From Alistipes sp. (GTDB lineage Bacteria > Bacteroidota > Bacteroidia > Bacteroidales > Rikenellaceae): 64,000 bases of DNA. The stretch lies in contig JAGBCY010000006.1 of NCBI GenBank assembly GCA_017937765.1, positions 1-64,000 of the forward strand, in the 5' to 3' direction. The stretch's first letter is position 1. Every line of letters starts with the position of its first letter. The position numbers and the translations under genes are program-made. Below the pieces are notes generated by a model, which worked only from the letters and a program-made list of their open reading frames with translations, made no database searches and was not told where the DNA came from. Positions 10,931 through 19,813 of this stretch are shown here, one piece after another.

Positions 10931-11059
10931 TAATTTCTTGTCAGAAGGGGTGAGATTTGGCCTGTCACAAAAGAGACTACCGCGGGATAGTACACATAGT
11001 ACAGCCCGTGGTAGTCTACTTTTAGGAATGGGTCGAAGATTGCCTCTTATCACAGCAAA
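10931..11059 (-). repeat. GTAC-core 3'-UTR hairpin element, copy 3 (behind 671-aa lipoprotein)
   Basis: The best preserved full-length copy. Its outer ends are inverted: TAATTTCTTG at the left edge and, running into the gene's stop codon, a CAGCAAATTA right edge. The central 13-bp stem (10974-10986 with 11005-11017, one wobble) closes an 18-nt loop with two GTAC blocks. The 10817-10930 stretch before it shows no gene. Confidence 0.75.
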
Positions 11060-13075
11060 TTACTCGGCGTACTCTACCTTAATCTTATTAATATACTGCT
11101 TGTGATACTTGAAAAAGCGCGAGAAGAGGAGCTTCTTGTTCTTATCGACAAATCCGGGTTTAAGAGCGATAGACTCGGGATAGAGGCTATACTGCGTATC
11201 GCGGCTCGGGAGAAGGGCATAGTTACCCTCGATATAGGTGTCGCTCATCTGAGGAATGAACGAGCCGATGATAGAGCCAACGCTACCCGCCACAGAGATA
11301 TAGGTATGGCGATATGCCTCCTTATCCTCAACCGTCACAGTCTCCTCGCCGAGAGGTACATCGAACGACGTATCCATATTGCGTGAGTGCGCCACGACGG
11401 CCGCCGTAACGTTAAACTCCGCGGGGATGTAGAACGTGGGCGACGATATAACCACACTATGCTCGGTATTCATCAGAAGGGCATTGGTTAGCTGCGGCTC
11501 GAGGATAAGCGTATTGAACTTATAGAGGCCGTAGTCCACCTCGCCCACGCTCACCGTAGGCTCGCCGAGGAGCGATGCGGGAGAGAACCAGCTCCAGCCC
11601 TCGTAGCTATCTTCCATAAAGTTTGCCTCCGCGGGGATACCCGTAACCGCAAGCGTAGCACTAATCTTTCCACAGGGGTAACCGTTGTCGAGCTTGACAA
11701 CGACGTCGACATTATAGTTACCCGCGCCCACGCCACTAACCTCTCCATCCGCGAGGCTCACCGTGGCACTCTTCTTATTCAGGCCGAAGTAGTCCGACGT
11801 ACTCTTATAGGTTATCTCGGCAACAGCACCGCCAAGCGACAAGGGGTCGCTCAGCACCACGTTGCTAACATAAATGCTATTGCCGTGGTAGGCGTTGCTA
11901 CGATTTATGCTGCCGTCGTTGCTGTTGTACGACGTGTGTACCGTGGCACTCTCGAGCGATGCTTTGTTGTAGACGTCGACGTAGAATATCTTTGTTCGAC
12001 AGCTCTCGATGGCGGCATAGACCTCGTGGCGACCAGGAGCTACAGCAATGCGGTTATCCACTACCTCGGCAGGAGCACCGTCGACATAGACCACGGGCGT
12101 GCCACTCTCCCACTCCAAGCCCTGAAGGTAGATATACCCCTCGTCGAGCGTCGTCTGAGGATTTTCGCGATAGTCCTCGTACCACGACGTCACGTTCTCA
12201 ATCGTCACGGCACGACGCCACTCCACGTTAACCACCGTACGCTTACCCGCCACGAAGCTCTTGTCCGCGATCGGGAGGATGACACCCTCGCCATTGGGGG
12301 CCTCAAGGTCGAAGACAAAGTCGTAGGTGCCGGGGGCCACGTTAAAGACCACAACATCGCTATCCAAGCCATCAACCACAACCTCCTTACCCGCAAGTCG
12401 CTGGCTGACGGATAGCTTTCCGCCACTCTCCTTTACGATCCACTCACCCAAGAAGTCGCTCTCGGAACGGAGCGTCGCCTTGTGGATATTCATACGCTCG
12501 CCGGTATTCTTGCCGTCAACCTCCCATACGCGAATCTCAAAGGCGGCCGATAGATGCTGCATAGCGACACTCTCCGCAGTACCCGACTGCAGTTCCTCTG
12601 GTGAGAGCTTACGCGAGGTGAGGCCCGCGAGTGCAGGCGTCCACGTACCATCCTGCGTGGTGGTCACCGCATAACTACCCGCAAGGTTCGACCACGACTT
12701 ATCGACAACATCCAACACGGGGTAGGCAAACATATAGTAGTGCGTCTTGGAGAATAGCGATGTCGTAATATTGAAGGCATCGTTATGGAAGTTACCAGCC
12801 TCGTTTAGTGTCATCGCGTTAAGGACCTTTGCCGCCGTGTGTATCTGCGTGCCGTAGACAACATCGTCCGCCTCCCACGCCCAGCGTAGTTCATCGTCAA
12901 AGATACGCGTTTGATCCTCGCTACACGACACCTCGACGGGGATTGCCACCATCTCCAGCTCAGGTTCGCACTCCTCCTCCACGGGCGAAAAGAGCTCCTC
13001 GTCGTAGATATCACCGCAGGCCGTTGCCACCAACAACGCCCACATTGCATATACCATCTTTCTCATAGCGTTCAT
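11060..13075 (-). CDS. Large fimbrillin-like surface lipoprotein
   Basis: 671 residues. The signal peptide has a lipobox (VATAC, Cys near 20), and an acidic linker follows. Residues about 55-290 resemble the fimbrillin/Mfa-like N-terminal domain of Bacteroidales (DDELRWAWEADDVVYGTQ, then MTLNEAGNFHND and a lysine-rich conserved turn). The remaining C-terminal part (about 300-671) is beta-rich, with a VYVDGAPAEV repeat-like strand pair, and I do not recognise it. The start could also be Met4. It lies 15 nt after a 42-codon peptide gene and is probably its operon partner. The stop runs straight into a GTAC-core element. Role presumed in surface structure or adhesion; not proven. Confidence 0.7.
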   Translation of the reverse strand: MNAMRKMVYAMWALLVATACGDIYDEELFSPVEEECEPELEMVAIPVEVSCSEDQTRIFDDELRWAWEADDVVYGTQIHTAAKVLNAMTLNEAGNFHNDAFNITTSLFSKTHYYMFAYPVLDVVDKSWSNLAGSYAVTTTQDGTWTPALAGLTSRKLSPEELQSGTAESVAMQHLSAAFEIRVWEVDGKNTGERMNIHKATLRSESDFLGEWIVKESGGKLSVSQRLAGKEVVVDGLDSDVVVFNVAPGTYDFVFDLEAPNGEGVILPIADKSFVAGKRTVVNVEWRRAVTIENVTSWYEDYRENPQTTLDEGYIYLQGLEWESGTPVVYVDGAPAEVVDNRIAVAPGRHEVYAAIESCRTKIFYVDVYNKASLESATVHTSYNSNDGSINRSNAYHGNSIYVSNVVLSDPLSLGGAVAEITYKSTSDYFGLNKKSATVSLADGEVSGVGAGNYNVDVVVKLDNGYPCGKISATLAVTGIPAEANFMEDSYEGWSWFSPASLLGEPTVSVGEVDYGLYKFNTLILEPQLTNALLMNTEHSVVISSPTFYIPAEFNVTAAVVAHSRNMDTSFDVPLGEETVTVEDKEAYRHTYISVAGSVGSIIGSFIPQMSDTYIEGNYALLPSRDTQYSLYPESIALKPGFVDKNKKLLFSRFFKYHKQYINKIKVEYAE

Positions 13076-13090
13076 CTGTTTAGCGTTGTT

Positions 13091-13219
13091 TTAAACCCAC
13101 TCCTCGTCGCCGTAGTCCTCGCCCGGAGGCACGTCAAGACCAGTGCTGTATAGCGTTCCAAATTCTGCAACCACCTCGACAATTTCCAACATCGGGGGCT
13201 CGTAGCTGTTGATTTTCAT
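13091..13219 (-). CDS. 42-aa Bacteroidales leader-type peptide upstream of fimbrillin-like lipoprotein
   Basis: Small ORF on the minus strand, ATG at 13219, TAA at 13091-13093. The peptide starts MKINSYEPPMLEIVEVVAEF and ends GEDYGDEEWV. It matches a recurring class of about 40-residue Bacteroidales peptides with a PEIEIIEV-like opening, a Gly-rich middle and an acidic end with a terminal Trp, often just before fimbrillin- or BACON-type lipoprotein genes. A consensus -7 box lies 25 nt upstream and the lipoprotein gene starts 15 nt downstream, so translation is likely. No signal peptide. Function unknown. Confidence 0.65.
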   Translation of the reverse strand: MKINSYEPPMLEIVEVVAEFGTLYSTGLDVPPGEDYGDEEWV

Positions 13220-13244
13220 ATGCTTTCAAGTTTGTTTCGTGCGG

Positions 13245-13252
13245 CAAAATTA
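13245..13252 (-). promoter_or_regulatory. -7 box for the 42-aa peptide / lipoprotein unit
   Basis: TAATTTTG on the minus strand, 25 nt before the peptide ATG; no -33 box at the standard 19-nt spacing. Confidence 0.6.
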
Positions 13253-13301
13253 CATAATTATTCCGAGAATACTAAGCAACCGAGGCTATTTATATTCTAC
13301 T

Positions 13302-13415
13302 AAAACGGGTGTTTGTGCTAACTTGGCGAGTATAGACGAGCCATTTGTTGATATATGCGACCACCTCGAGGGTGAGTACCCCAAGGACTTCAAGTTCGTG
13401 GGCTGGCAACGCGCA
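13302..13415 (+). pseudogene. Possible relic of a phage head-morphogenesis-like gene
   Basis: One frame encodes CANLASIDEPFVDICDHLEG followed by EYPKDFKFVGW. This resembles the C-terminal C-x-x-C/YPKDF-GWHPxCRC stretch of Mu gpF-like minor head proteins in Bacteroidales phages. The match ends at GW, where HPxCRC would be expected, and runs into degenerate repeat sequence. There is no proper start. Recognition is by eye and weak. Confidence 0.3.
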
Positions 13416-13479
13416 ACGAGGAGGTTAAAAATGGGCGGTGAAGATTTATCAAAAACGGAGTCACGCCCGAGGTCTCATG

Positions 13480-13600
13480 CTTTTAGGGATGTGCCGCAGA
13501 TGCTGCCTTAAAATCGGTGATTTTAGCGTCATAAGGTGCCGAGGCCACACTCGACAAAAATGCCACCGATGGGTAGTACTACGCCAGGCACTTGTCGTCA
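13480..13600 (-). repeat. Decayed GTAC-core elements (copies 4a/4b)
   Basis: 13480-13520 matches the right end of other copies (GCCGCAGATGCTGCCTTA). 13519-13590 matches the left half of copy 7, including GGGTAGTACTACG, but the return arm of the stem is lost. These read as eroded tandem copies beyond the intact copy behind nqrF. Confidence 0.5.
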
Positions 13601-13657
13601 GAGTGGTGCTAATGTGGCGATGACACAAAGAAACCTTCATATCACAACAATAGTCTT

Positions 13658-13791
13658 AAAGATTTGGTGTCAAAAGGGGTAAGATTTAGCGCACCGCAAA
13701 AGAAGACCCCTCGGGATAGTACTAATACGTACAATCCGAGAGGTCTTTCGTTTGTGATGGGTCGAAGATGACCCACTGTTCACGCCAAAGA
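13658..13791 (-). repeat. GTAC-core 3'-UTR hairpin element, copy 5 (behind nqrF)
   Basis: Main stem 13703-13715 with 13735-13747 (12 of 13 pairs counting a wobble) around a 19-nt loop with TTGTACG...AGTACTAT in the minus sense. A GGGTC/GACCC hairpin with loop ATCTTC precedes it. It runs up to the nqrF stop codon. Confidence 0.7.
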
Positions 13792-15054
13792 TTATGCGCC
13801 GAAGTTATCGAACAAGATATTCTCTGCCGGAACTCCAAGGCCATCGAGAAGGTTTACTACCGACTGTGCCATCATCGGAGGACCGCACATAAGGTAGATA
13901 ATGCCCTCGGGCTCGTCGTGCTGCTTGAGGTATGTCTCGTAAAGCACGTTGTGAACGAAGCCTGCAACGTAGGGAACACCTGCCTTATCAGCCTCAGGAT
14001 CTGGACGGTCAAGAGCCAAGTGGAACTTGAAGTTGGGGAACTCCTTCTCGATCTGGTAGTAATCGTCGAGGTAGAAGGCCTCCTTCAAAGAACGTGCACC
14101 ATAGAAGAAGTTAACCTTACGGCCGGTCTTGAGGGTCTTGAAGAGGTGCATAATGTGCGAACGCATAGGTGCCATACCTGCACCACCACCGATGAATACC
14201 AACTCCTGATCATCCGAGAGGTTATCGGGGAGGAAGAACTCACCGAAGGGACCCGACATAATGATCTTGTCACCGGGCTTGAGCGAGTAGATGTACGACG
14301 AACATACACCGGGGTTAACATTCATAAAGCCACCCTTAGCGCGGTCGAACGGAGGCGTTGCGATACGTACGTTGAGCTTGATGATATCGCCCTCAGCGGG
14401 GTAGGTAGCGCACGAGTAGGCACGCACCTGAGGCTCAGGATTTACCATCTTGAGGTTGAAGACACCCATCTTCTCCCAATCCTCGCGGTACTCGGGATCA
14501 ACGTCTATATCCTTGTAATCTACCGTGATTGCAGGAACGTCGATCTGGATGTAACCACCCGAACGGAAATTGAGGTGCTCGCCCTCGGGGAGCTTAACGA
14601 CAAACTCCTTGATGAAGGTAGCCACGTTGTTGTTCGAAACAACCTCGCACTCCCACTTCTTAATCGAGAGAACCGATGCAGGAACCTTGATCTGCAAATC
14701 CTCCTTAACCTTCACCTGGCAACCCAAACGCCAGCCCTCGTTGATCTGGCGACGGTTGAAGAAGCCACGCTCGGTGGGAAGAATCTCACCACCACCGGCT
14801 ACGACCTGACACTTGCACTGACCGCAAGCACCCTTACCGCCACAAGCCGAGGGAAGGAAGATACCCTGCTCCGAGAGAGTGTTCAGAAGTGTTGAGCCAG
14901 ACTCAACCTCCAACACCTTGTCACCGCCGTTGATGTCGATCTTAACGGCACCCGACGATGTAAGTTTTGCCTTTGCAAAGAGCAGCAGCAACACCAACAG
15001 AAGTGTTACGGCAAGAAAGGCAACTATTGCCCATAAAATAATATTAAAGTTCAT
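13792..15054 (-). CDS. nqrF: Na+-NQR subunit F (NADH dehydrogenase / FAD, 2Fe-2S)
   Basis: 420 residues. Entry subunit of the sodium-pumping NADH:quinone oxidoreductase: it oxidises NADH through FAD and passes electrons to a [2Fe-2S] cluster. One N-terminal membrane helix (about 3-27) anchors it. The plant-type ferredoxin cysteines are C71, C77, C80 and C112. The FAD motif RAYS is at 211-214 and the nucleotide-binding GGGAGMAPMRS near 289-299. Full length. It is the last gene of the nqrABCDEF operon, 21 nt after nqrE, and is followed by a GTAC-core 3' element. Confidence 0.97.
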   Translation of the reverse strand: MNFNIILWAIVAFLAVTLLLVLLLLFAKAKLTSSGAVKIDINGGDKVLEVESGSTLLNTLSEQGIFLPSACGGKGACGQCKCQVVAGGGEILPTERGFFNRRQINEGWRLGCQVKVKEDLQIKVPASVLSIKKWECEVVSNNNVATFIKEFVVKLPEGEHLNFRSGGYIQIDVPAITVDYKDIDVDPEYREDWEKMGVFNLKMVNPEPQVRAYSCATYPAEGDIIKLNVRIATPPFDRAKGGFMNVNPGVCSSYIYSLKPGDKIIMSGPFGEFFLPDNLSDDQELVFIGGGAGMAPMRSHIMHLFKTLKTGRKVNFFYGARSLKEAFYLDDYYQIEKEFPNFKFHLALDRPDPEADKAGVPYVAGFVHNVLYETYLKQHDEPEGIIYLMCGPPMMAQSVVNLLDGLGVPAENILFDNFGA

Positions 15055-15075
15055 ATTACATACTCTTTTTAAAGG

Positions 15076-15675
15076 TTACAACTGAATACCCGAGAAGATC
15101 ATAAACGCCATACCCATAAGGCCGGTGATGATAAATGCGATACCGGGACCCTTCATCGCTGCAGGGACGTGAGAGTACTCGATCTTCTCGCGGATAGCTG
15201 CCATCATAACGATAGCCAACCACCAACCAATACCCGAGCCAAGACCATAGACGATAGAGTCGCCAACAGAATTAATCTCGGTACCCACCATCTGCTGCAT
15301 AAAGAGCGAGCCACCCATGATGGCACAGTTTACGGCGATAAGCGGGAGGAAGATACCAAGCTGGTTGTAGAGTGCCGGAGCAAACTTCTCGACAATCATC
15401 TCCACCAACTGCACAAACGCAGCGATAACGGCGATGAACAAGATGAACGACAAGAAGCTAAGGTCTACGCCCTCAGCCAAAGCATTGGGAGCCAACACAT
15501 ACTCATTCAACAGGTAGTTTAGGGGCACGGTCATAACCTGCACAAAGGTAACGGCGGCACCTAAGCCAAGTGCGGTCTTAACGCTCTTCGACACGGCAAT
15601 GTACGAACACATACCGAAGAAGTATGCGAAGACCATATTTTCGATAAATACCGAATTAATAAACAAATTTAACAT
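15076..15675 (-). CDS. nqrE: Na+-NQR subunit E
   Basis: 199-residue integral membrane subunit with about six hydrophobic helices, paralogous to NqrD and to RnfA. In the complex, NqrD and NqrE form the inverted pair that binds a [2Fe-2S] centre in the membrane. The conserved [16 protein letters not shown] near the N-terminus and VNCAIMGG in the middle each hold a Cys of the kind expected to ligate the cluster. It lies 11 nt after nqrD and 21 nt before nqrF in the same operon. Confidence 0.96.
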   Translation of the reverse strand: MLNLFINSVFIENMVFAYFFGMCSYIAVSKSVKTALGLGAAVTFVQVMTVPLNYLLNEYVLAPNALAEGVDLSFLSFILFIAVIAAFVQLVEMIVEKFAPALYNQLGIFLPLIAVNCAIMGGSLFMQQMVGTEINSVGDSIVYGLGSGIGWWLAIVMMAAIREKIEYSHVPAAMKGPGIAFIITGLMGMAFMIFSGIQL

Positions 15676-15686
15676 ACGCTACCCTC

Positions 15687-16286
15687 CTATTTTTCCTGTA
15701 AATCCTTATTAATAGAACGATGAACCCAGATGATGCAACCGATGATGATAAGGGCCATCGGCGGGAAGAGCATCAAGGCATTGGGGGTATACCAGTCGCC
15801 GAATATCTCGAAGCCGAACAACTCGCCCGAGCCAAACAACTCACGGAAGAAGGCTACGAGAACGAGGATGAAGGCATAGCCAAGACCGTTGGCAACGCCG
15901 TCAACGAACGAATCCCACGGTTTGTTACCCAACGCAAAGGCCTCGACACGACCCATCACGATACAGTTCGTAATGATAAGGCCGACGTATACCGAGAGCT
16001 GCTTCGATACATCATACATATACGCACGTAGGAACTGGTCAACAACGATAACGAGCGTTGCGATAACCACCAACTGAACGATGATACGGATACGCGAAGG
16101 CACACCTTTACGCAACAACGACATAAAGAGGTTAGAGAAGGCACACACAAACGTCACAGACAAGCCCATAACGAACGCAGGCTCCAACTTAACCGTTACG
16201 GCAAGAGCCGAGCAGATACCCAATATCTGAACGATAACAGGGTTATTAGCTGCCAAGGGGTTTGTAAAATTCTTACTTAGTTTCAT
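15687..16286 (-). CDS. nqrD: Na+-NQR subunit D
   Basis: 199-residue membrane subunit paralogous to NqrE. It opens with [23 protein letters not shown], typical of NqrD, and has ITNCIVMGR in the middle, with the Cys residues that would share the membrane iron-sulfur centre with NqrE. Start ATG at 16286, only 3 nt after the nqrC stop, and 11 nt before nqrE, so translational coupling is likely. Confidence 0.96.
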   Translation of the reverse strand: MKLSKNFTNPLAANNPVIVQILGICSALAVTVKLEPAFVMGLSVTFVCAFSNLFMSLLRKGVPSRIRIIVQLVVIATLVIVVDQFLRAYMYDVSKQLSVYVGLIITNCIVMGRVEAFALGNKPWDSFVDGVANGLGYAFILVLVAFFRELFGSGELFGFEIFGDWYTPNALMLFPPMALIIIGCIIWVHRSINKDLQEK

Positions 16287-16289
16287 AGC

Positions 16290-17135
16290 TTACTCCTCCT
16301 CAACATTTACGGGTTCAACAATAGCCTCCTCCGAGCAGCACTCATCGGCACACTCGCCGCAGCACTCCTCTGAGCACTCCTCCACGCAGCACGCGCACTC
16401 CTCAGTGTCAGCCTCAGCCGTAGCCTCAGCACCACGAAGGAACGCCTCGTACTTACCAATAGAGGTGGCCAACATAGCGTTCACGCCGTCGCAGGTCTTA
16501 GTACCACCAGTGATGGCATCAACCTTCGACGCATCCAACTTTGCGTCAGCCTCATTCAAGCCCTTAACCATCTCAACGGCAAACTGATTCTCTGCATCGT
16601 AGAGAGCCTTGCCAGCAAACTTAGCCTGCACGCCCTCGGTAGCGATCTCGGCACCAAGACCGGGAGTCTCACCAGCGTGGTCCATAACGATACCAGTGAT
16701 TACAATGTTATCCTCAGTCTGCTGCAACGACACATAGCCCCAGATATCACCCCAGAGGCCCTTACCTACAATAGGAAGCACGTACTTCGTAACGCCATCC
16801 TTCTCCAAAACGAAGATGGGGAGCCCCGCGGTAGCCTCCGAGAGAGCCTTACGGTTACCAAGCAAATCGAATACGGCCTGAACACCAGCCTTGTCATCCT
16901 TAGCGACCTCGGTGAACTCGCCCTCGGTAACAAGACCTATCTTTACCATATCATCGAAGTTGGCATCTGCCTCGCCAAAGGCCTTCATGATAGATACCTT
17001 CTGCTCGTTGAGCACGTTAGCATCCTGCTGAGGCTTGAGCGACGTAGCCAAGAAAGCAAGCAGCGCACCAACAATGACAACCATCACAACAGTATATGTG
17101 ATGATGTATACATTTGAATTCTTATTAATTGCCAT
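16290..17135 (-). CDS. nqrC: Na+-NQR subunit C with an unusual Cys-rich C-terminal tail
   Basis: 281 residues. NqrC carries a covalent FMN on a threonine and relays electrons on the outer face. One N-terminal helix (about 9-31), then the FMN-binding domain with the attachment motif TGGT at 209-212 (usually SGAT), so Thr212 is the likely flavin site. The family fold ends near residue 234. After it comes a roughly 47-residue acidic tail with nine cysteines between 247 and 267 (CACC, then C254, CC258-259, C262, CC266-267), almost all spaced by Glu/Asp. I know of no such tail in studied NqrC proteins; it looks like a metal-binding or disulfide-forming appendage. The reading frame and codon use continue smoothly, so it is not a frameshift. 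Confidence 0.93.
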   Translation of the reverse strand: MAINKNSNVYIITYTVVMVVIVGALLAFLATSLKPQQDANVLNEQKVSIMKAFGEADANFDDMVKIGLVTEGEFTEVAKDDKAGVQAVFDLLGNRKALSEATAGLPIFVLEKDGVTKYVLPIVGKGLWGDIWGYVSLQQTEDNIVITGIVMDHAGETPGLGAEIATEGVQAKFAGKALYDAENQFAVEMVKGLNEADAKLDASKVDAITGGTKTCDGVNAMLATSIGKYEAFLRGAEATAEADTEECACCVEECSEECCGECADECCSEEAIVEPVNVEEE

Positions 17136-17145
17136 AGCTCCTTAC

Positions 17146-18249
17146 TTATTTAACGTTCTTAATTAGCTTCTTACGACGTGCAATGTTGCGCTCAACAACG
17201 AAGTAGTCGATAAGCGGAGCCAAAGCATTCATAAAGAGAATCGAAAGCATCATACCCTCGGGATAAGCGGGGTTGACAACACGGATAAGCACCGCAAGAG
17301 CACCCACCATAAAGCCGTAGATCCACTTACCGCAGTTAGTCTGAGCCGACGTTACGGGGTCAGTTGCCATAAACACAGCACCGAACGCGAAACCGCCGAC
17401 GAGCAAGTGGTAGTATGCGGGATAAGCCGTCATACCAACTGCATCGAACAAGTAACCGAAGGCCAAACCACCAGCGAATACGCTGAGCATAATGCGCCAA
17501 GAAGCAACACCCGTGAAGAGCAAGATAACGGCACCGAGCAAGATAGCGGCCGTAGAGGTCTCACCGAGCGAACCGGGGATGAAGCCCCAGAACGCATCCA
17601 TCGCGCTCCACTCCATCTGGTTGGTAGTAGCGAGCTGCTCCAAAGCCGTAGCACCAGTCTTACCATCGGCATACCATACAGCCTCACCCGACATCTGGGG
17701 AGTGTAAGCGAAGAACGCGAAGGCACGAGCCAAGAGTGCAGGGTTAAAGACGTTCATACCAGTACCACCGAATACCTCCTTACCGATAATCACGGCGAAG
17801 GCCGTAGAGAGGGCAACGATCCAGCAGGGAACACCGATAGGCATTACCAAAGGAATCAAAAGACCCGTAACGAGGAAGCCCTCGTTGATCTCGTGCTTAC
17901 GCTTCTGAGCGAAGGCAAACTCGATAGAAAGACCTACAACATACGATACAACGATGTTGGGAAGAGCCTCAAGGAAGCCATACCAGAAAGCGGGCAACAC
18001 ACCCTCGATGCCAGCAAGGCGACCAACGTTATACATACCGAACAACATAGCGGGCACCAAAGCCAACACAACGACGATCATCACACGCTTGATATCGTTA
18101 CAGTCGCGGATGTGTGCACCCTTCTTTGTCACGGTGTTAGGAACATAAAGGAATGTCTCGAAGCCCTCGAATGTCGAGTGCAAGAAACCGAGCTTACCGC
18201 CCTCTGAGAAGGTAGGCTTAATCTTATCTACAAATTTACGCAATCCCAT
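17146..18249 (-). CDS. nqrB: Na+-NQR subunit B
   Basis: 367-residue polytopic membrane subunit of the NqrB/RnfD family, which holds riboflavin, the second covalent FMN and the quinone/Na+ path. The FMN-attachment motif is TGAT at 198-201 (KTGATALEQ), and the Gly-rich VFGGTGMNVFNPALLARAF near 159-177 is the family signature. About ten hydrophobic segments. Starts 3 nt after nqrA and ends 10 nt before nqrC. Confidence 0.97.
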   Translation of the reverse strand: MGLRKFVDKIKPTFSEGGKLGFLHSTFEGFETFLYVPNTVTKKGAHIRDCNDIKRVMIVVVLALVPAMLFGMYNVGRLAGIEGVLPAFWYGFLEALPNIVVSYVVGLSIEFAFAQKRKHEINEGFLVTGLLIPLVMPIGVPCWIVALSTAFAVIIGKEVFGGTGMNVFNPALLARAFAFFAYTPQMSGEAVWYADGKTGATALEQLATTNQMEWSAMDAFWGFIPGSLGETSTAAILLGAVILLFTGVASWRIMLSVFAGGLAFGYLFDAVGMTAYPAYYHLLVGGFAFGAVFMATDPVTSAQTNCGKWIYGFMVGALAVLIRVVNPAYPEGMMLSILFMNALAPLIDYFVVERNIARRKKLIKNVK

Positions 18250-18252
18250 AGC

Positions 18253-19590
18253 TTAGCTCTCCTTAATCATTAGGTTAATACCATCGCGCAAGATCTGCTG
18301 CATCTCGATCTTCGAAGGATCGACAAACTCGCAGAGTGCCAAATCCTCGGGCAATACCTCGTAGAGACCCAAGTTCTCCATCTTGTCGAGGTCCTTAACG
18401 AGGCAGGCCTTGAGCAGATACGATACATAGACATCCATAGGCAAGTAGTTCTCGTAGAGACCCGTTACCACGAAGGGACGCTCACCACCATTGAGGTTGG
18501 TATCAAGCTTGTACTCCTTCTTGGGGCAGAGCCACGAGAAGTAAGCACGCGATACCGAGAAGCGGTGGAAGCGGGGCATTGCCCAGCCCAAAAGCTCGTA
18601 CTTATCGCCCTCGGGGATAAGAGTGAGCATATTGGCACCAGCGGCGATGTAGCCATCGGCAGCGGTTGTCGTACCCGTAAGCACGTCACCCGAGATGATA
18701 CGCACGTCTGCGCCAATCTTGCCAACGATAGACTCTACCGCAGCACCCGAGATGATGCGCTTGTAGGCGGGCTTCTGAGCCTCGCTACCGGCCACAGCCA
18801 CAGTCTTCGACATATCGAGCTTGCCGGTCTTAACAAGACGACCCATAATAGCGACATCCTGGATGTTTACAGTCCAAACGATGTCACCCTTAGCGATACG
18901 GTCGATGTGGTGGATCTGAACACCCACGTTACCCACGGGGTGCTTACCCGAGAATGTGTGGTACTCGACGCCCTTAACCTCGGCCATAAAGCCCTCGTCG
19001 CCCTTACGAGCCGAGAGGTGTACCTTACCGTCGGTCAAACGAGCCAACAGCTGGAGACCAGCCTCTACCTCAGCCTTCTCCGAAGCCAACACGAAGTTGT
19101 AGTCGGGAGCCAAAGGAGCCGAATCGAATGCCGACACAAAGATTGCCTTAGGCTTTGCATCGGGGTTAGCGATAACGCCAAACGGACGCTCTACGATACG
19201 AGTCCAGAGACCCGAAGCGAGCAACATCTCAACAATCTCAGAACGCTCAGCCTTGGCGGGGTTAACCACCTTAAGCTCCTTCATCTGCTGCTTCTTGTCA
19301 GGCTCAACGGCGACGTTGAGTAGCTTGCGCTTCTCACCACGGTTGATGGCCGAAACCACACCGCTAACGGGCGAGGTGAACAGGATGCGCGGGTTGTTCT
19401 TATCAAAGAACAGCGCGCTACCAACCTCTACCTGGTCGCCAACCTTAACCAACAGCTTGGGAGTAACGTTCTCATAGTCAAGCGGACTAACGGCATACGA
19501 CTTAGCCATAGGAGCATTCTCCACGACCTTCTCGGCTTTGCCTGCCAGCTTGATGTCGAGACCCTTACATAATTTGATGTTTTTCGACAT
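18253..19590 (-). CDS. nqrA: Na+-NQR subunit A
   Basis: 445 residues. Peripheral cytoplasmic subunit and first gene of the nqr operon. The N-terminus KLCKGLDIKLAGKAEK and the barrel-sandwich-like segment (LLVKVGDQVEVGSALFFDKN) are characteristic of NqrA/RnfC-type proteins. The late EVLPEDLALCEFVDPSKIEMQQILRDG region is the expected C-terminal signature. A promoter about 100 nt upstream on the minus strand would drive all six genes. Confidence 0.97.
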   Translation of the reverse strand: MSKNIKLCKGLDIKLAGKAEKVVENAPMAKSYAVSPLDYENVTPKLLVKVGDQVEVGSALFFDKNNPRILFTSPVSGVVSAINRGEKRKLLNVAVEPDKKQQMKELKVVNPAKAERSEIVEMLLASGLWTRIVERPFGVIANPDAKPKAIFVSAFDSAPLAPDYNFVLASEKAEVEAGLQLLARLTDGKVHLSARKGDEGFMAEVKGVEYHTFSGKHPVGNVGVQIHHIDRIAKGDIVWTVNIQDVAIMGRLVKTGKLDMSKTVAVAGSEAQKPAYKRIISGAAVESIVGKIGADVRIISGDVLTGTTTAADGYIAAGANMLTLIPEGDKYELLGWAMPRFHRFSVSRAYFSWLCPKKEYKLDTNLNGGERPFVVTGLYENYLPMDVYVSYLLKACLVKDLDKMENLGLYEVLPEDLALCEFVDPSKIEMQQILRDGINLMIKES

Positions 19591-19692
19591 AAAAACTGTT
19601 TGTTAGATTATTAGTTTAATTTAATAGTTTTATTTTGTGTGTTTGTTTTTATCCGTTTTCCTCGGGCACTCATATCCACTATAAAATGCGCA

Positions 19693-19723
19693 CGAAGATA
19701 CGCCTTTTTTTCCAAACAACCAA
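19693..19723 (-). promoter_or_regulatory. Promoter of the nqr operon
   Basis: On the minus strand TTGG, 19 nt, then TATCTTCG (one mismatch to TAnnTTTG), about 100 nt before nqrA. Confidence 0.5.
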
Positions 19724-19742
19724 TCATTTTGACCCGATATTT

Positions 19743-19772
19743 TTGTTTTGGCTCAAAATTTATTATTTTTGT
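19743..19772 (+). promoter_or_regulatory. Promoter of the tatD-tcdA unit
   Basis: TTTG at 19743-19746, an 18-nt spacer, then TATTTTTG at 19765-19772, about 40 nt before the GTG start of the TatD gene. Divergent from the nqr promoter. Confidence 0.6.
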
Positions 19773-19813
19773 AGTCGGAGAGTTTTAGACCTCGATGCGT
19801 AAATATTGGAAGC

